Assembly: GCF_003626735.1 (NCBI RefSeq)
Contig: NZ_RBHX01000001.1
Span: 3,224,001 to 3,288,000, forward strand
DNA length: 64,000 bases
From: Microbacterium sp. CGR2
GTDB lineage: Bacteria > Actinomycetota > Actinomycetes > Actinomycetales > Microbacteriaceae
Direction: 5' to 3'
The position numbers and the translations under genes are program-made. Positions 9,613-18,894 of this stretch are shown piece after piece. The first letter of the stretch is position 1; the number at the start of each line of letters is the position of its first letter. A model generated the notes under the pieces. The model was not told the DNA's origin. It made no database searches and saw only the letters and a list, made by a program, of their open reading frames with translations.

Positions 9613-9655
9613 CGAGATGCCGCGGGGGCGAGCCCTTCGCCCCCGCGGCATCTCG
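9613..9655 (+). terminator. Perfect 19-bp hairpin between binding protein and permease genes
   Basis: Left arm 9613-9631 and right arm 9637-9655 are exactly complementary over 19 bp and enclose the loop GCCCT. No T-run follows, and the permease gene continues 20 bp later. It is best read as an intercistronic stabilizer or partial attenuator, a usual way to make more binding protein than permease, and not as a full terminator. Confidence 0.75.
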
Positions 9656-9675
9656 TCCGCTGTAGAGGAGACCCC

Positions 9676-10719
9676 ATGTCCAACGCGGTACCCCCATCCA
9701 CCTCCGTCATCGCCACCAGCGCGGCCGCCGACGAGCAGCCGACCGGTGTCGGTGCGCTGCGCTATCTCCTGGTGAAACTCGGCGGCGCGGCGATCAGCAT
9801 GGCCATGGTCATCCTGCTCGGATTCTTCGCCTTCAAGATTCTGCCGGGCGACCCGGTCGCCTCGGTCGCTCGAGAACGCGGCATGAGCGCTGAGCAGGCC
9901 GAGCAGCTCCGGGAGCAGCTCGGCCTCAACAAGCCTCTGTGGCAGCAGTTCTTCGACTATCTCGGCAACGTGTTCACCGGCAACTTCGGGACGAGCTACG
10001 TCTACCGCACCTCTGTCGCCGAGCTGATCGGCGACTACTTCTGGAACACGATCCTGCTCACCGGTACCGCCGCGATCATCGCGATCGCCCTCGGACTCTG
10101 GCTCGGACAGAAAGCGGCGTGGAAACACGGATCCACGTTCGACAAGATCGCCTCGGGAACGTCGCTCGTCTTCTGGTCCGTCCCGACGTTCTGGCTGGCG
10201 CTGCTGCTGCTGATGGTCTTCGGTGGCACGCTGCACTGGTTCCCCACCGGGGGCATGGTGTCGCCCAACCCTCCGACGGATCCGATCGGCGTCGTGCTCG
10301 ACGTCGTCTCACACATGGTCCTCCCCGTCGTCACCATGGTCGCCGTCGTCTACGCCCAGTACCTCATGGTCATGCGCAGTTCTCTCCTCGAGGAGATGGG
10401 CGCCGACTACCTCACCACCGCACGGGCAAAGGGTCTTCGCGAGGACCTCGTTCGCCGCCGGCACGCCGTCCCGAACGCGCTGCTGCCGACCGTCACTCTC
10501 GTCTTCATGCACATCGGCGGACTCATCGCCGGGGCGGTGACGGTCGAGACGGTCTTCTCCTGGCCGGGCCTGGGCAAGCTCACGTTCGAGGCGATCTCCG
10601 GCCCTGATCTTCCCCTGCTGCAGGGCACCTTCGTGGTCTTCTCGGCAATCATCATCGTGATGAACCTCATCGCCGATCTCATCTACCGTCAGCTCGACCC
10701 GAGAGTGAGGCGCGCATGA
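9676..10719 (+). CDS. Peptide ABC importer permease, DppB type
   Basis: A 347-residue inner-membrane permease with six predicted helices. The first is near residues 33-52; then comes the periplasmic segment typical of DppB/OppB (LPGDPVASVARERG, LREQLGLNKPLWQQF). The cytoplasmic EAA loop reads YLTTARAKGLREDLVRRRHA, near residue 250, and contacts the ATPase. The ATG at 9676 follows GAGGAG. The last codons overlap the next permease by ATGA. It imports peptides together with DppC and the fused ATPase. Confidence 0.93.
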   Translation: MSNAVPPSTSVIATSAAADEQPTGVGALRYLLVKLGGAAISMAMVILLGFFAFKILPGDPVASVARERGMSAEQAEQLREQLGLNKPLWQQFFDYLGNVFTGNFGTSYVYRTSVAELIGDYFWNTILLTGTAAIIAIALGLWLGQKAAWKHGSTFDKIASGTSLVFWSVPTFWLALLLLMVFGGTLHWFPTGGMVSPNPPTDPIGVVLDVVSHMVLPVVTMVAVVYAQYLMVMRSSLLEEMGADYLTTARAKGLREDLVRRRHAVPNALLPTVTLVFMHIGGLIAGAVTVETVFSWPGLGKLTFEAISGPDLPLLQGTFVVFSAIIIVMNLIADLIYRQLDPRVRRA

Positions 10720-11630
10720 GCACCACGACATCCTCAATCCGTTCTCCACGCGCACTCGCCTGGCATCGCCGCGGCGCTGCGTTCGCGGACTTCTGCCGAC
10801 AGTTCTCGCACCACCGTGCGGGGATGGTCGGCCTGATCTTCCTCATACTCGTCGCCGCCGTCGCCATCCTGGCACCGGTGATTGCCCCCGCCAGCATGCT
10901 CGATGTCACCAAGCTCGTCGACGTGCAGCGCTTCGCCCCGCCATCCTGGGAGCACCCGCTCGGCACCGACCACCAGGGTCGCGAGATCTGGGTACGCATG
11001 GTGTGGGGAGCGCGCGTGTCACTGCTCGTCGGCCTCGCGGCGACGGCGATGTCCATGGTCATCGGCACCCTCGTCGGTCTCTCGGCGGGTCATTTCACCG
11101 GTTTCTTCGGCTCGCTCATGATGCGCATCATCGACTTCTTCCTGGTGCTGCCGTCGCTCATCCTGGCAATCGTGCTCTCCTCGGTCCTGAGCCGCGGGGT
11201 GTGGACGATCATCATCGCCATCGGCCTCACCTCCTGGGCCGGGACCGCCCGCGTCGTGCGAGCGCAGACACTCTCCGTCGAGTCCCGCGACTACATCGAG
11301 CGGTCGCGGGCACTCGGCGCCGGACACTGGCACATCATCATCAAGCACCTCCTGCCCGGAGTCCTCCCGCTGGTACTCGCCAACACGACGCTCACGGTCG
11401 GTTCCGCGATCATCGCCGAGTCCACCCTCGCCTTCCTGGGCCTCGGCGACACCACGATGCAGTCGTGGGGCTCGATCCTCAAGAACGCCATGGACGTGTC
11501 CGCGGCGACGAGCGGGTACTGGTGGTACGTGCTCGTTCCCGGCCTGGCCATCGTCCTCGTCGTGCTGGCCTTCACTCTCATGGGCCGCGCCGTCGAGAAC
11601 ATCACCAACCCGATCCTAAGGACCCGGTGA
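10716..11630 (+). CDS. Peptide ABC importer permease, DppC type
   Basis: A 304-residue permease of the DppC/OppC class. It has an N-terminal helix (about 33-55), then HPLGTDHQGREIWVRMVWGA, a hallmark of this subfamily, and the EAA loop SRDYIERSRALGAGHWHIII. It starts by ATGA overlap with the DppB gene, so the two are made in fixed proportion. The ATPase gene starts 1 bp after its stop. Confidence 0.93.
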   Translation: MSTTTSSIRSPRALAWHRRGAAFADFCRQFSHHRAGMVGLIFLILVAAVAILAPVIAPASMLDVTKLVDVQRFAPPSWEHPLGTDHQGREIWVRMVWGARVSLLVGLAATAMSMVIGTLVGLSAGHFTGFFGSLMMRIIDFFLVLPSLILAIVLSSVLSRGVWTIIIAIGLTSWAGTARVVRAQTLSVESRDYIERSRALGAGHWHIIIKHLLPGVLPLVLANTTLTVGSAIIAESTLAFLGLGDTTMQSWGSILKNAMDVSAATSGYWWYVLVPGLAIVLVVLAFTLMGRAVENITNPILRTR

Positions 11631-11631
11631 C

Positions 11632-13281
11632 ATGCCCGATCTCATCTTCGAGGACGTATCGATCTCCTACCGGACCTCCGGACGATCCGAACGCGACGAG
11701 ATCGCGGCCGTCCGAGGCGTCTCGCTCACTCTCCCTGCGGGTGAGACGCTCGGGATCGCCGGGGAGTCCGGTTCGGGAAAGTCGACCCTCGCCATGAGCG
11801 TGCTGCGCCTGCTCCCGCGCAACGCCACCCTCACCGGCCGCGTGCTGCTGGGAGACGCCGACGTCGCGACACTGTCGTTCGGGCAGCTCCGCGCCGTCCG
11901 ATGGGCGCAGACGTCGATCGTGTTCCAGGGCGCGATGCACTCGCTCAACCCCGTCCGAACCGTGGAATGGCAGATCCTCGAGGCTCTCGAGCTCCACTCC
12001 ACGGAGCAGTGGGCGACGGAAAAGGCGCGGAAGACGCGCGCACTCGAGCTGCTCGACATCGTCGACCTCGCGCCGCAGAAGCTGCAGTCTTACCCGCACG
12101 AACTCTCCGGCGGACAGAAGCAGCGGGTGATGATCGCGATGGCGCTCGCGTGCGACCCCGAGGTGATCATCGCCGACGAGCCCACCACGGCACTCGATGT
12201 GATCGTGCAGAAGCAGATCCTCGACATGATCTCGCGGCTGGTGTCCGAACGCGGCATCTCGATGCTGATGATCAGCCACGACCTCTCCGTGCTCGCCACG
12301 GCCTGCCGACGGATCGCCATCATGCGTGACGGCGAACTCGTGGAGGTCGGCGATGCGTTCACTGTCTGCACGAACCCGACGCAGCCCTACACCCGGCAGC
12401 TGGCGGATGCGTTTCCCACCATCGGAGACCCCGCTTCCCGCCTCGCCCCGGTCACGCGCCACGGGCGCGACGCGGATGAGGTGCCTGAGACGCGCCACAG
12501 CGACGAGGTGCTGCTGGAGGCGCGCGGCCTCAACGTCACCTACCGCTCGGGCGGACGTCCCGTCCACGCGGTGCGAAACGTCGACCTCGCGGTACGCAAG
12601 GGTGAGATCGTGGCCTTGGTCGGGCAGTCCGGCTCAGGAAAGTCCACCCTCGCCCGGGCCCTGATGGGCCTGCAGCCGACCGACGCCGGCTCGGAGATCC
12701 TGTTCGGCGGCACCGCCGTTCCCGCGCGGGGGCGGGGGCTCACGAAGTTCCGCTCCCAGGTGCAGCTGGTTCTCCAGGACCCTTGGGCGGCGCTGAACCC
12801 GAAGCACAGCGTGTATGAGTCCGTGGCCGAGGGACTGCGCGTCCAGCACTACCCCGGAGATGAACGCGAGCGTGTGGCGCGCAGCCTGGCCGAGGCGGAG
12901 CTCACTCCTCCCGAGCGTTATTTCGGTGCGATCCCGCAGGAGCTCAGCGGCGGTCAGCGCCAGCGCGTCGTCATCGCCGGCGCTCTGGCCGTGCAACCGC
13001 AGATGCTGATCGCCGACGAACCGGTGGCTTCGCTGGATGCCTCGGTTCGCGGCGAGATCCTCGGCCTGCTCCTGTCTCTGCGCCGCAGACTCGGCCTATC
13101 CGCTCTCGTGATCACCCACGACCTCGGGCTCGCGTGGAACATCGCCGACAGTGTCGCCGTGATGTACCACGGGGAGATCGTCGAGTACGGGCCCACGGAG
13201 CAGATACTGCTGGACCCGCAACACGACTACACGCGCCACCTTCTCGCAGCCGCTCCGCGCATCGAGGAGAAGACCGCATGA
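11632..13281 (+). CDS. Fused double ABC ATPase for peptide import (DppD-DppF type)
   Basis: A 549-residue protein with two complete nucleotide-binding domains. The first has Walker A GESGSGKST near residue 44, signature LSGGQKQR and Walker B VIIADEPTTALD. The second has Walker A GQSGSGKST near residue 331, signature LSGGQRQR and Walker B MLIADEPVASLD. Most dipeptide importers use two separate subunits; fusion in one chain is common in actinobacteria. The ATG at 11632 lies 1 bp after the DppC stop with AAGGA upstream. The stop overlaps the S66 carboxypeptidase start (ATGA), tying import and peptide hydrolysis together. Confidence 0.94.
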   Translation: MPDLIFEDVSISYRTSGRSERDEIAAVRGVSLTLPAGETLGIAGESGSGKSTLAMSVLRLLPRNATLTGRVLLGDADVATLSFGQLRAVRWAQTSIVFQGAMHSLNPVRTVEWQILEALELHSTEQWATEKARKTRALELLDIVDLAPQKLQSYPHELSGGQKQRVMIAMALACDPEVIIADEPTTALDVIVQKQILDMISRLVSERGISMLMISHDLSVLATACRRIAIMRDGELVEVGDAFTVCTNPTQPYTRQLADAFPTIGDPASRLAPVTRHGRDADEVPETRHSDEVLLEARGLNVTYRSGGRPVHAVRNVDLAVRKGEIVALVGQSGSGKSTLARALMGLQPTDAGSEILFGGTAVPARGRGLTKFRSQVQLVLQDPWAALNPKHSVYESVAEGLRVQHYPGDERERVARSLAEAELTPPERYFGAIPQELSGGQRQRVVIAGALAVQPQMLIADEPVASLDASVRGEILGLLLSLRRRLGLSALVITHDLGLAWNIADSVAVMYHGEIVEYGPTEQILLDPQHDYTRHLLAAAPRIEEKTA

Positions 13282-14234
13282 AAACCGTCGAACGCTCCCC
13301 CTATCTCGACACCGCCCCCCTCACCGCAGGCGACACGGTCGCCCTGGTTTCACCTGCCGGTCCCGGGAACGAGGAGAGTCTCCAGCGTGCGGTCGGATAC
13401 TACGAGTCCTGGGGCCTCCGGGTGCGTGTCGGGGTTTCAGCGCTCACCCCGCACCCGCGCGCGAAGTATCTGGCAGGTCCGGACGAGGATCGCCGCCGAG
13501 ACCTCGTCGACGCCTGGCTCGACCCCGAGGTGGACGCGGTCGTGGCAGTGCGGGGCGGGTACGGGGCACTACGGCTGCTCGACGGCATCGACTGGGAGCG
13601 GATGCGCGGCGCGGCCGCGCGCCGGGACGGCCGTCCGAAGCTGCTCACGGGCTCTTCGGACATCACGGCGCTGCACGAGGCGTTCCGCGCGCACCTCGAC
13701 CTGCCGACACTCTTCTGCCCGATGCCGGGGACCAATGTCTTCCGAGACTCCGAGTTCATCCGAGACGACGTACGGCGCTGGCTGTTCGAACCGTGGGAGG
13801 GGCGTGAGCTCATCGGTCCCAAGACCGAGATCATGGTGGCAGGACGAGCCGAGGGGACGTTCACGGGTGGCAACCTGAGTCTTCTGGCCGCGGCCATGGG
13901 CGCACCGGAGTCGTCGGCGCCGCCATCCGGCATCCTCTTCCTGGAGGACATCACCGAGGAACCGTACCGACTCGACGGCTTCCTCACCCAGTTGCGTCGA
14001 GGAGGTCGTCTGGCCGCGGCGTCCGGGGTCGTGCTCGGTTCGTGGCACGAATGCGGCGACGTGGACCTGATCCACTCGCTCATGCGCGACGAGTTCGGCC
14101 ACGCTGCGGTGCCGGTCCTCTGGGAGCAGGGGTTCGGTCACGATCCGAACGCCCTCAGCATCCCGCTCGGAGTCGACGGTGTCCTCGACGCGAGCGGCGA
14201 CCAGCCGCGTCTCACGGTCGGGCGTACGGCGTGA
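13278..14234 (+). CDS. S66 family LD-carboxypeptidase
   Basis: A 318-residue protein of the LD-carboxypeptidase family (LdcA/YkfA). GSSDITALHE contains the nucleophile (Ser127, before Asp128). The Glu is in LFLEDITEEPYRLDG, and the His is in the late FGHDPNALSIPLG. VRGGYGALRLL near residue 91 is also typical. Family members remove a D-amino acid from an L-centre, as in the terminal D-Ala of the murein tetrapeptide. It has no signal peptide, so it acts in the cytoplasm on imported peptides. It is coupled to the ATPase by ATGA and to the next hydrolase by GTGA. The pairing with a Dpp importer resembles the dpp-ykf arrangement of Bacillus subtilis. Confidence 0.92.
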   Translation: MKTVERSPYLDTAPLTAGDTVALVSPAGPGNEESLQRAVGYYESWGLRVRVGVSALTPHPRAKYLAGPDEDRRRDLVDAWLDPEVDAVVAVRGGYGALRLLDGIDWERMRGAAARRDGRPKLLTGSSDITALHEAFRAHLDLPTLFCPMPGTNVFRDSEFIRDDVRRWLFEPWEGRELIGPKTEIMVAGRAEGTFTGGNLSLLAAAMGAPESSAPPSGILFLEDITEEPYRLDGFLTQLRRGGRLAAASGVVLGSWHECGDVDLIHSLMRDEFGHAAVPVLWEQGFGHDPNALSIPLGVDGVLDASGDQPRLTVGRTA

Positions 14235-15067
14235 TCGTCCTCCCCGACCTGGACAAGCGCGCAACCTGGTCGATCCGCATCCTGGATGCCGACACAGGAA
14301 CCGTCGTCGCGGAGCGCACCCCGAATGTGCGGTGCGAGACAGCGAGCATCGGGAAGATCTTCCTGCTTCTCGAGGTCGCGCGACGCCTCGAGGACGGCAG
14401 CCTGTCGGACGAGCAGCGGATCACCATCCCGGAGGAGCACCGTGTCGCGGACTCCGGTCTGCTCTACCTCATGCGTGATCAGCGCCTGACGGTCCACGAT
14501 GCCGCGCTCCTCGTCGGAGCGGTCAGCGACAACCTCGCCACGAACGCCCTCATCCACCTGTGCGGGCTCGAGGCGGTGCGCGGCGTCGCACCGACGCTCG
14601 GCTACACCGACACGACCCTTCTCGATTACATCCGCAACGAGCGGACGCCCGACCTGCCATGGACGCCGTCTTACGGCACGGCCTCCGAGCTCGCGGATGT
14701 GATGCGGCGAATGGGTGCCGGGGAGCTCTTCTCCGCCGCCGTGTGCGACCGGGTCCTGTCGTGGCTCGCGGCCGACGCCGACACCTCGATGACCGCGGAC
14801 GCTTTCCTCCTGGATCCGCTCGCGCACGTCGAGGCGGAGTACCAGGGCATGGTTCTGCGCCACAAAACCGGGAGCGTGGGGTTCGCTCGGGTCGACGTGG
14901 GGCTGCTGTCCGGTCCCGCAGGCCGGGTCGCCTACGCGGTCGCTGCCAACTGGAAGGACTCTGCTGCAGATCTCAGAGCACCTGTGCTCGACGGAATGCG
15001 GGCTATCGGGGAGCAACTGCGGGCGTTCGTCACGGGGCGAGCCCGGGAACAGGGCGTGGCCCGATGA
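14231..15067 (+). CDS. Class A beta-lactamase-like serine hydrolase (first of tandem pair)
   Basis: A 278-residue protein with the three class A boxes in order and near-canonical spacing: SIGK at 39-42, SDN at 99-101, KTG at 212-214. A RNER segment near 136-139 could provide the general-base Glu of the omega loop. No signal peptide is present: the first residues already belong to the folded domain (WSIRILDADTG). A cytoplasmic location makes a penicillinase role unlikely and suggests a peptidase or amidase for D-configured substrates. GTG start at 14231 overlaps the S66 stop by GTGA. The following gene is clearly a paralogue, so the pair arose by tandem duplication. Confidence 0.82.
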   Translation: MIVLPDLDKRATWSIRILDADTGTVVAERTPNVRCETASIGKIFLLLEVARRLEDGSLSDEQRITIPEEHRVADSGLLYLMRDQRLTVHDAALLVGAVSDNLATNALIHLCGLEAVRGVAPTLGYTDTTLLDYIRNERTPDLPWTPSYGTASELADVMRRMGAGELFSAAVCDRVLSWLAADADTSMTADAFLLDPLAHVEAEYQGMVLRHKTGSVGFARVDVGLLSGPAGRVAYAVAANWKDSAADLRAPVLDGMRAIGEQLRAFVTGRAREQGVAR

Positions 15068-15876
15068 GCGCTATCACGATCGACTTGCCGCGCGAGAACG
15101 GGACGGAGTGGTCCGTCCTGGTCCGCGATGTGGACACCGGCGAAGAGCTTCTCCGCGAGAACGCGCGAGCGGCGCTCGCCACTGCCTCCGTGGGCAAGAT
15201 CTTCCTCCTGCACCGGCTTCTCGCCGAAGTCGATGCCGGTACCCGAAGCCTGGAAGAACGGGTCACCCGGCGACCGGTCGAGACGATCGACGACTCCGGA
15301 CTCTGGTATCTGCTGCAGGCGGCGGAACTCTCGCTCTACGACGTCGCGGCGCTGATCGGCGCGGTCAGCGACAACGCGGCCACGAACACCCTGTGCCGGG
15401 TCATCGGTCTGCCCGCCGTCCAGCAGCACACGAGACAGCTGGGCTACACCGACTCCGCCCTCGACGACGTCATCCGCTGGCCGATCCCGCCCGGTGCTCC
15501 GCGAACGCTGTCGCACGGCACGGCGGAGGATCTGGTGCGCTTCATGTCACGTCTGGCCCTCGGTGACGATCTCAGCCCTTCCTCGGCCGACACGCTCAAG
15601 CGGTGGCTCGGGGCTGGGATGGACTTGTCCATGGTCGCCTCCGCGTTCGAACTCGACCCTCTCGCTCACTTCGGGTTCGACCGCGGGATCTGGCTCATCA
15701 ACAAGACCGGCACGATGTCCTCCGTCCGCGCCGACACCGGGATCGTGATGTCACCGACGCGCCGCATCGCCTTCGCCGTGGTCGCCAACTGGAACCGCGG
15801 CACGGACGGGCGAGGCCCGGTGCTCGCCGCCATGAACACGATCGGCGCGCAGATCCGGTCCGAGCTCGTCGGCTGA
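15064..15876 (+). CDS. Class A beta-lactamase-like serine hydrolase (second of tandem pair)
   Basis: A 270-residue paralogue of the preceding protein. SVGK at 42-45, SDN at 102-104 and KTG at 214-216 are intact. At the place where its neighbour has RNERTPDLP, this one reads RWPIPPGAP, so the candidate general-base Glu is missing. That may mean a different reaction or only acyl-enzyme chemistry. No signal peptide. It starts by ATGA overlap and ends the plus-strand operon; the 138 bp before valS contain the valS promoter candidate but no strong hairpin. Confidence 0.82.
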   Translation: MSAITIDLPRENGTEWSVLVRDVDTGEELLRENARAALATASVGKIFLLHRLLAEVDAGTRSLEERVTRRPVETIDDSGLWYLLQAAELSLYDVAALIGAVSDNAATNTLCRVIGLPAVQQHTRQLGYTDSALDDVIRWPIPPGAPRTLSHGTAEDLVRFMSRLALGDDLSPSSADTLKRWLGAGMDLSMVASAFELDPLAHFGFDRGIWLINKTGTMSSVRADTGIVMSPTRRIAFAVVANWNRGTDGRGPVLAAMNTIGAQIRSELVG

Positions 15877-16014
15877 CGGTCGCCGCTTCCTGCTCCCGCG
15901 CAGCGGCGCCGTGATGTCGCCGCGCTCTCCGCTGCGGCTCGGTAGACTGGCGGACACAAACCCACACTCAGGCACGCTCACACAGTGCCGCATACATCGC
16001 TCGAGGAGACCTTC

Positions 16015-18609
16015 ATGTCCGCCATTCCCGACAAGCCCGTACTCGAAGGTCTCGAAGCGAAGTGGGACGCCGCATGGGCGCAACAGGGCACCTACCTGTT
16101 CGATCGTCTGCGCGCCGCGCAGGCCGGTCGTGAGGGCGTGTACTCGATCGACACCCCGCCGCCCACGGCATCGGGCAGCCTGCACATCGGCCACGTGTTC
16201 TCGTACACCCACACCGACGTGAAGGCACGATTCGAGCGGATGCGGGGCAAGACCGTCTTCTATCCGATGGGATGGGACGACAACGGGCTCCCCACGGAGC
16301 GTCGTGTGCAGAACTACTACGGCGTGCGCTGCGACCCGACGCTCCCCTACACCGCTGACTTCACCCCGCCCTTCGAAGGCGGCGACAACAAGTCAAGCCG
16401 AGCCGCTGACCAGCTTCCGGTCAGCCGCCGCAACTTCATCGAACTCTGCGAGCGCCTGACCGTCGAAGACGAGAAGCAGTTCGAGTCTCTGTTCCGTCAG
16501 CTCGGCCTCAGCGTCGACTGGACCCAGACGTACCGCACCATCTCCGACGACACGATCCGTCAGAGCCAGCTTGCATTCCTCCGCAACATCGAGCGCGGCG
16601 AGGCCTACCAGGCCTTGGCCCCCACACTGTGGGATGTCGACTTCCGCTCCGCCATCGCGCAGGCGGAACTCGAGGACCGCGATCAGCAGGCCGCGTTCCA
16701 CACGATCGCGTTCCCGTTCGCCGACGGTTCGGGAACGATCGCGATCGACACGACGCGCCCCGAGCTGCTGCCGGCGTGCATCGCGATCGTCACTCACCCG
16801 GAGGGTCCGCACAAGCACCTCATCGGGACGAAGGTACGGACGCCGTTCTTCGGAGCCGAGATCGAGATCCACGGCCATCACCTCGCTCAGCCCGACAAGG
16901 GCACGGGGGCGGCCATGGTCTGCACCTTCGGTGATGTGACCGACATCGTGTGGTGGCGTGAACTGCGCACCACCGCCGGTGAGCCGCTGCCGAACATGAC
17001 GACGATCGGCCTGGACGGTCGTTTCCTCGCCGAGGCACCGACGTCCGTGGCTGACGCGGAGGCGAGCGCCTGGTATGCCGAGCAGATGGGCGGCAAGACG
17101 GTCTTCAGTGCGCGCAAGGCACTGGTGGAGAAGCTGCAGGAGACCGGCGACATGACCGCCGTCGGGAAGCCTTTCAATCACGCTGTCAAGTACTTCGAGA
17201 AGGGCGACCGTCCGCTGGAGATCGTCTCGACCCGGCAGTGGTACATCCGCAACGGGGCCCGTGACGGTGAACTGCGCGATCAGCTCATCGCCCACGGGGA
17301 CGAGCTCGCCTGGCATCCCGAGTTCATGCGCGTCCGTTACGAGAACTGGGTGGGCGGACTCACCGGCGACTGGCTGGTGTCGCGCCAGCGCTTCTTCGGT
17401 GTGCCGATCCCGCTGTGGTACGCCCTCGACGAGAACGGAGAACGCGACTACGAGCGCGTCCTCGCTCCCGACGCCGCGTCACTTCCCATAGATCCGACCA
17501 TCGATGTCCCCGCGGGGTACACGGAGGATCAGCGCGGCGTGGCCGGTGGTTTCGACGCCGAGGCGGACATCCTCGACACCTGGGCGACCTCGTCGCTCAC
17601 CCCGCAGCTGGCCGGTGGTTGGCAGCGGGACGACGAACTCTGGGAGCTCACGGCGCCGTTCGACCTGCGTCCGCAGGGTCAGGACATCATCCGCACCTGG
17701 CTGTTCTCCACGATGCTGCGGTCGACACTCGAAGACGGTAGGACTCCGTGGCGCAATGCGGCGATCTCGGGATTCATCGTCGACCCCGACCGTAAGAAGA
17801 TGTCGAAGTCCAAGGGCAACGTCGTCACCCCCGCGGACGTCCTCGCCACGCATGGGTCGGATGCCGTCCGCTACTGGGCGGCTTCGAGCCGACTCGGCAT
17901 GGACGCGGCCTTCGATCCGCAGAACCCGACACAGGTGAAGATCGGGCGACGACTGGCCATCAAGGTGCTCAACGCCGCGAAGTTCGTCCTGTCGTTCCCC
18001 GCACCGGCGGGCGCGCAGGTGACGCATGCTCTCGATGCGTCGATGTTGGCCGCCCTCGACGGCGTGGTCCGCGAAGCCACCAAGGCGTTCGACCGCTACG
18101 ACTCCGCCCGGGCGCTGGAGTTGACGGAGGCGTTCTTCTGGACGTTCTGCGACGACTACCTGGAGCTGGTCAAGGAGCGTGCGTACGACCGGAGCGACGT
18201 CGGCCAGGCCTCGGCCGCCCTCTCGCTGCGTCTGGCGCTCTCGACGCTGCTTCGACTGCTCGCGCCCGTGCTCTCCTTCGCCACGGAGGAAGCATGGTCC
18301 TGGTTCGAAGAGGGCTCCGTGCACACCGCTGCGTGGCCGGAGCCGCTCGGAATCGACGGCGACCCCGCCGTGCTGTCCGCCGCGAGCGAGGCGCTCATCG
18401 GCATCCGTCGGGCCAAGACCGAAGCGAAGGCCTCGCAGAAGACGCCGGTGGCACGTGCGGCGATCGCCGCTCCGGCTGCGAAGCTCGACGCCCTTCGCGC
18501 TGCCGCCGATGATCTTCGTGCGGTCGGTCGCATCACCGACCTCGAATTCTCCGAAGCCGAGGAGTTCGCAGTCACTGCGATCGAGCTCGCTCCGGTCGAG
18601 GGCGCCTGA
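16015..18609 (+). CDS. valS: Valine-tRNA ligase
   Basis: An 864-residue class I aminoacyl-tRNA synthetase that charges tRNA-Val. It has HIGH at 57-60 (SLHIGHVFSYTHTD), KMSKS at 595-599 and a large editing (CP1) insertion containing the TTRPELLPA motif. FYPMGWDDNGLPTERR is a ValS/IleS-type block. The ATG at 16015 follows GAGGAGACC; an in-frame ATG 30 nt upstream has no ribosome site. TAGACT at 15943-15948 is a -10 candidate. Length is normal for the shorter ValS form. No T-box leader was found upstream. The 71-residue ORF that follows is coupled by TGATG. Confidence 0.96.
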   Translation: MSAIPDKPVLEGLEAKWDAAWAQQGTYLFDRLRAAQAGREGVYSIDTPPPTASGSLHIGHVFSYTHTDVKARFERMRGKTVFYPMGWDDNGLPTERRVQNYYGVRCDPTLPYTADFTPPFEGGDNKSSRAADQLPVSRRNFIELCERLTVEDEKQFESLFRQLGLSVDWTQTYRTISDDTIRQSQLAFLRNIERGEAYQALAPTLWDVDFRSAIAQAELEDRDQQAAFHTIAFPFADGSGTIAIDTTRPELLPACIAIVTHPEGPHKHLIGTKVRTPFFGAEIEIHGHHLAQPDKGTGAAMVCTFGDVTDIVWWRELRTTAGEPLPNMTTIGLDGRFLAEAPTSVADAEASAWYAEQMGGKTVFSARKALVEKLQETGDMTAVGKPFNHAVKYFEKGDRPLEIVSTRQWYIRNGARDGELRDQLIAHGDELAWHPEFMRVRYENWVGGLTGDWLVSRQRFFGVPIPLWYALDENGERDYERVLAPDAASLPIDPTIDVPAGYTEDQRGVAGGFDAEADILDTWATSSLTPQLAGGWQRDDELWELTAPFDLRPQGQDIIRTWLFSTMLRSTLEDGRTPWRNAAISGFIVDPDRKKMSKSKGNVVTPADVLATHGSDAVRYWAASSRLGMDAAFDPQNPTQVKIGRRLAIKVLNAAKFVLSFPAPAGAQVTHALDASMLAALDGVVREATKAFDRYDSARALELTEAFFWTFCDDYLELVKERAYDRSDVGQASAALSLRLALSTLLRLLAPVLSFATEEAWSWFEEGSVHTAAWPEPLGIDGDPAVLSAASEALIGIRRAKTEAKASQKTPVARAAIAAPAAKLDALRAAADDLRAVGRITDLEFSEAEEFAVTAIELAPVEGA

Positions 18610-18824
18610 TGCAACTGGGCACGCGCTGGGCCGCCGGATCGGAGCCACCGGCTTCGGTGCCGGCGGCCCTGCGCCGGTCGATAGCCCAGGTGGAGGCGAA
18701 GGGCCTCGTCGGCCACTGGACGCTCACCTGGCTCGAGGGCCGTGCGATCGCCGAACTCGATGCAGGCTGGGAAGTGCTCGAGACTTCGACGGGCGACGTC
18801 ATCGCCCGTCCGTTCCAGGACTGA
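18609..18824 (+). CDS. Small hypothetical protein after valS
   Basis: A 71-residue protein that starts on the A of the valS stop (TGATG). It is Trp- and Ala-rich with no signal peptide or membrane segment, and reads like a compact alpha/beta domain (VGHWTLTWLEGRAIAELDAGW). I do not recognise a family. Tight coupling to valS suggests it is a real gene translated by ribosome re-initiation. Confidence 0.6.
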   Translation: MQLGTRWAAGSEPPASVPAALRRSIAQVEAKGLVGHWTLTWLEGRAIAELDAGWEVLETSTGDVIARPFQD

Positions 18825-18848
18825 CCGCCCGGTCGTTGCGACCCTCCC

Positions 18849-18883
18849 CGGTCGTTGAGCGAGCGAAGCGAGACGAAACGCCT
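18849..18883. repeat. 35-nt intergenic repeat, copy 1
   Basis: The 35-nt unit beginning CGGTCGTTGAGCGAGCGAAG and ending GAAACGCCT is present here and again at 18895, identical over its full length, separated by 11 nt of C-rich sequence. Closely similar units occur dispersed between genes in Microbacteriaceae genomes as I recall; that recollection was not checked. Confidence 0.8.
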
Positions 18884-18894
18884 CTCCTCCCCCT

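Noticed and set aside
7771..10236. 821-codon open frame on the minus strand opposite the importer genes
   Set aside because: It is a shadow of the binding-protein and permease genes: Arg/Gly/Asp-rich low-sense protein with no family motif, while the plus strand has signal peptide, family blocks and ribosome sites.
15877..16014. T-box riboswitch upstream of valS
   Set aside because: The region is only 138 bp and contains neither the conserved TGGNACC box nor a terminator/antiterminator pair.
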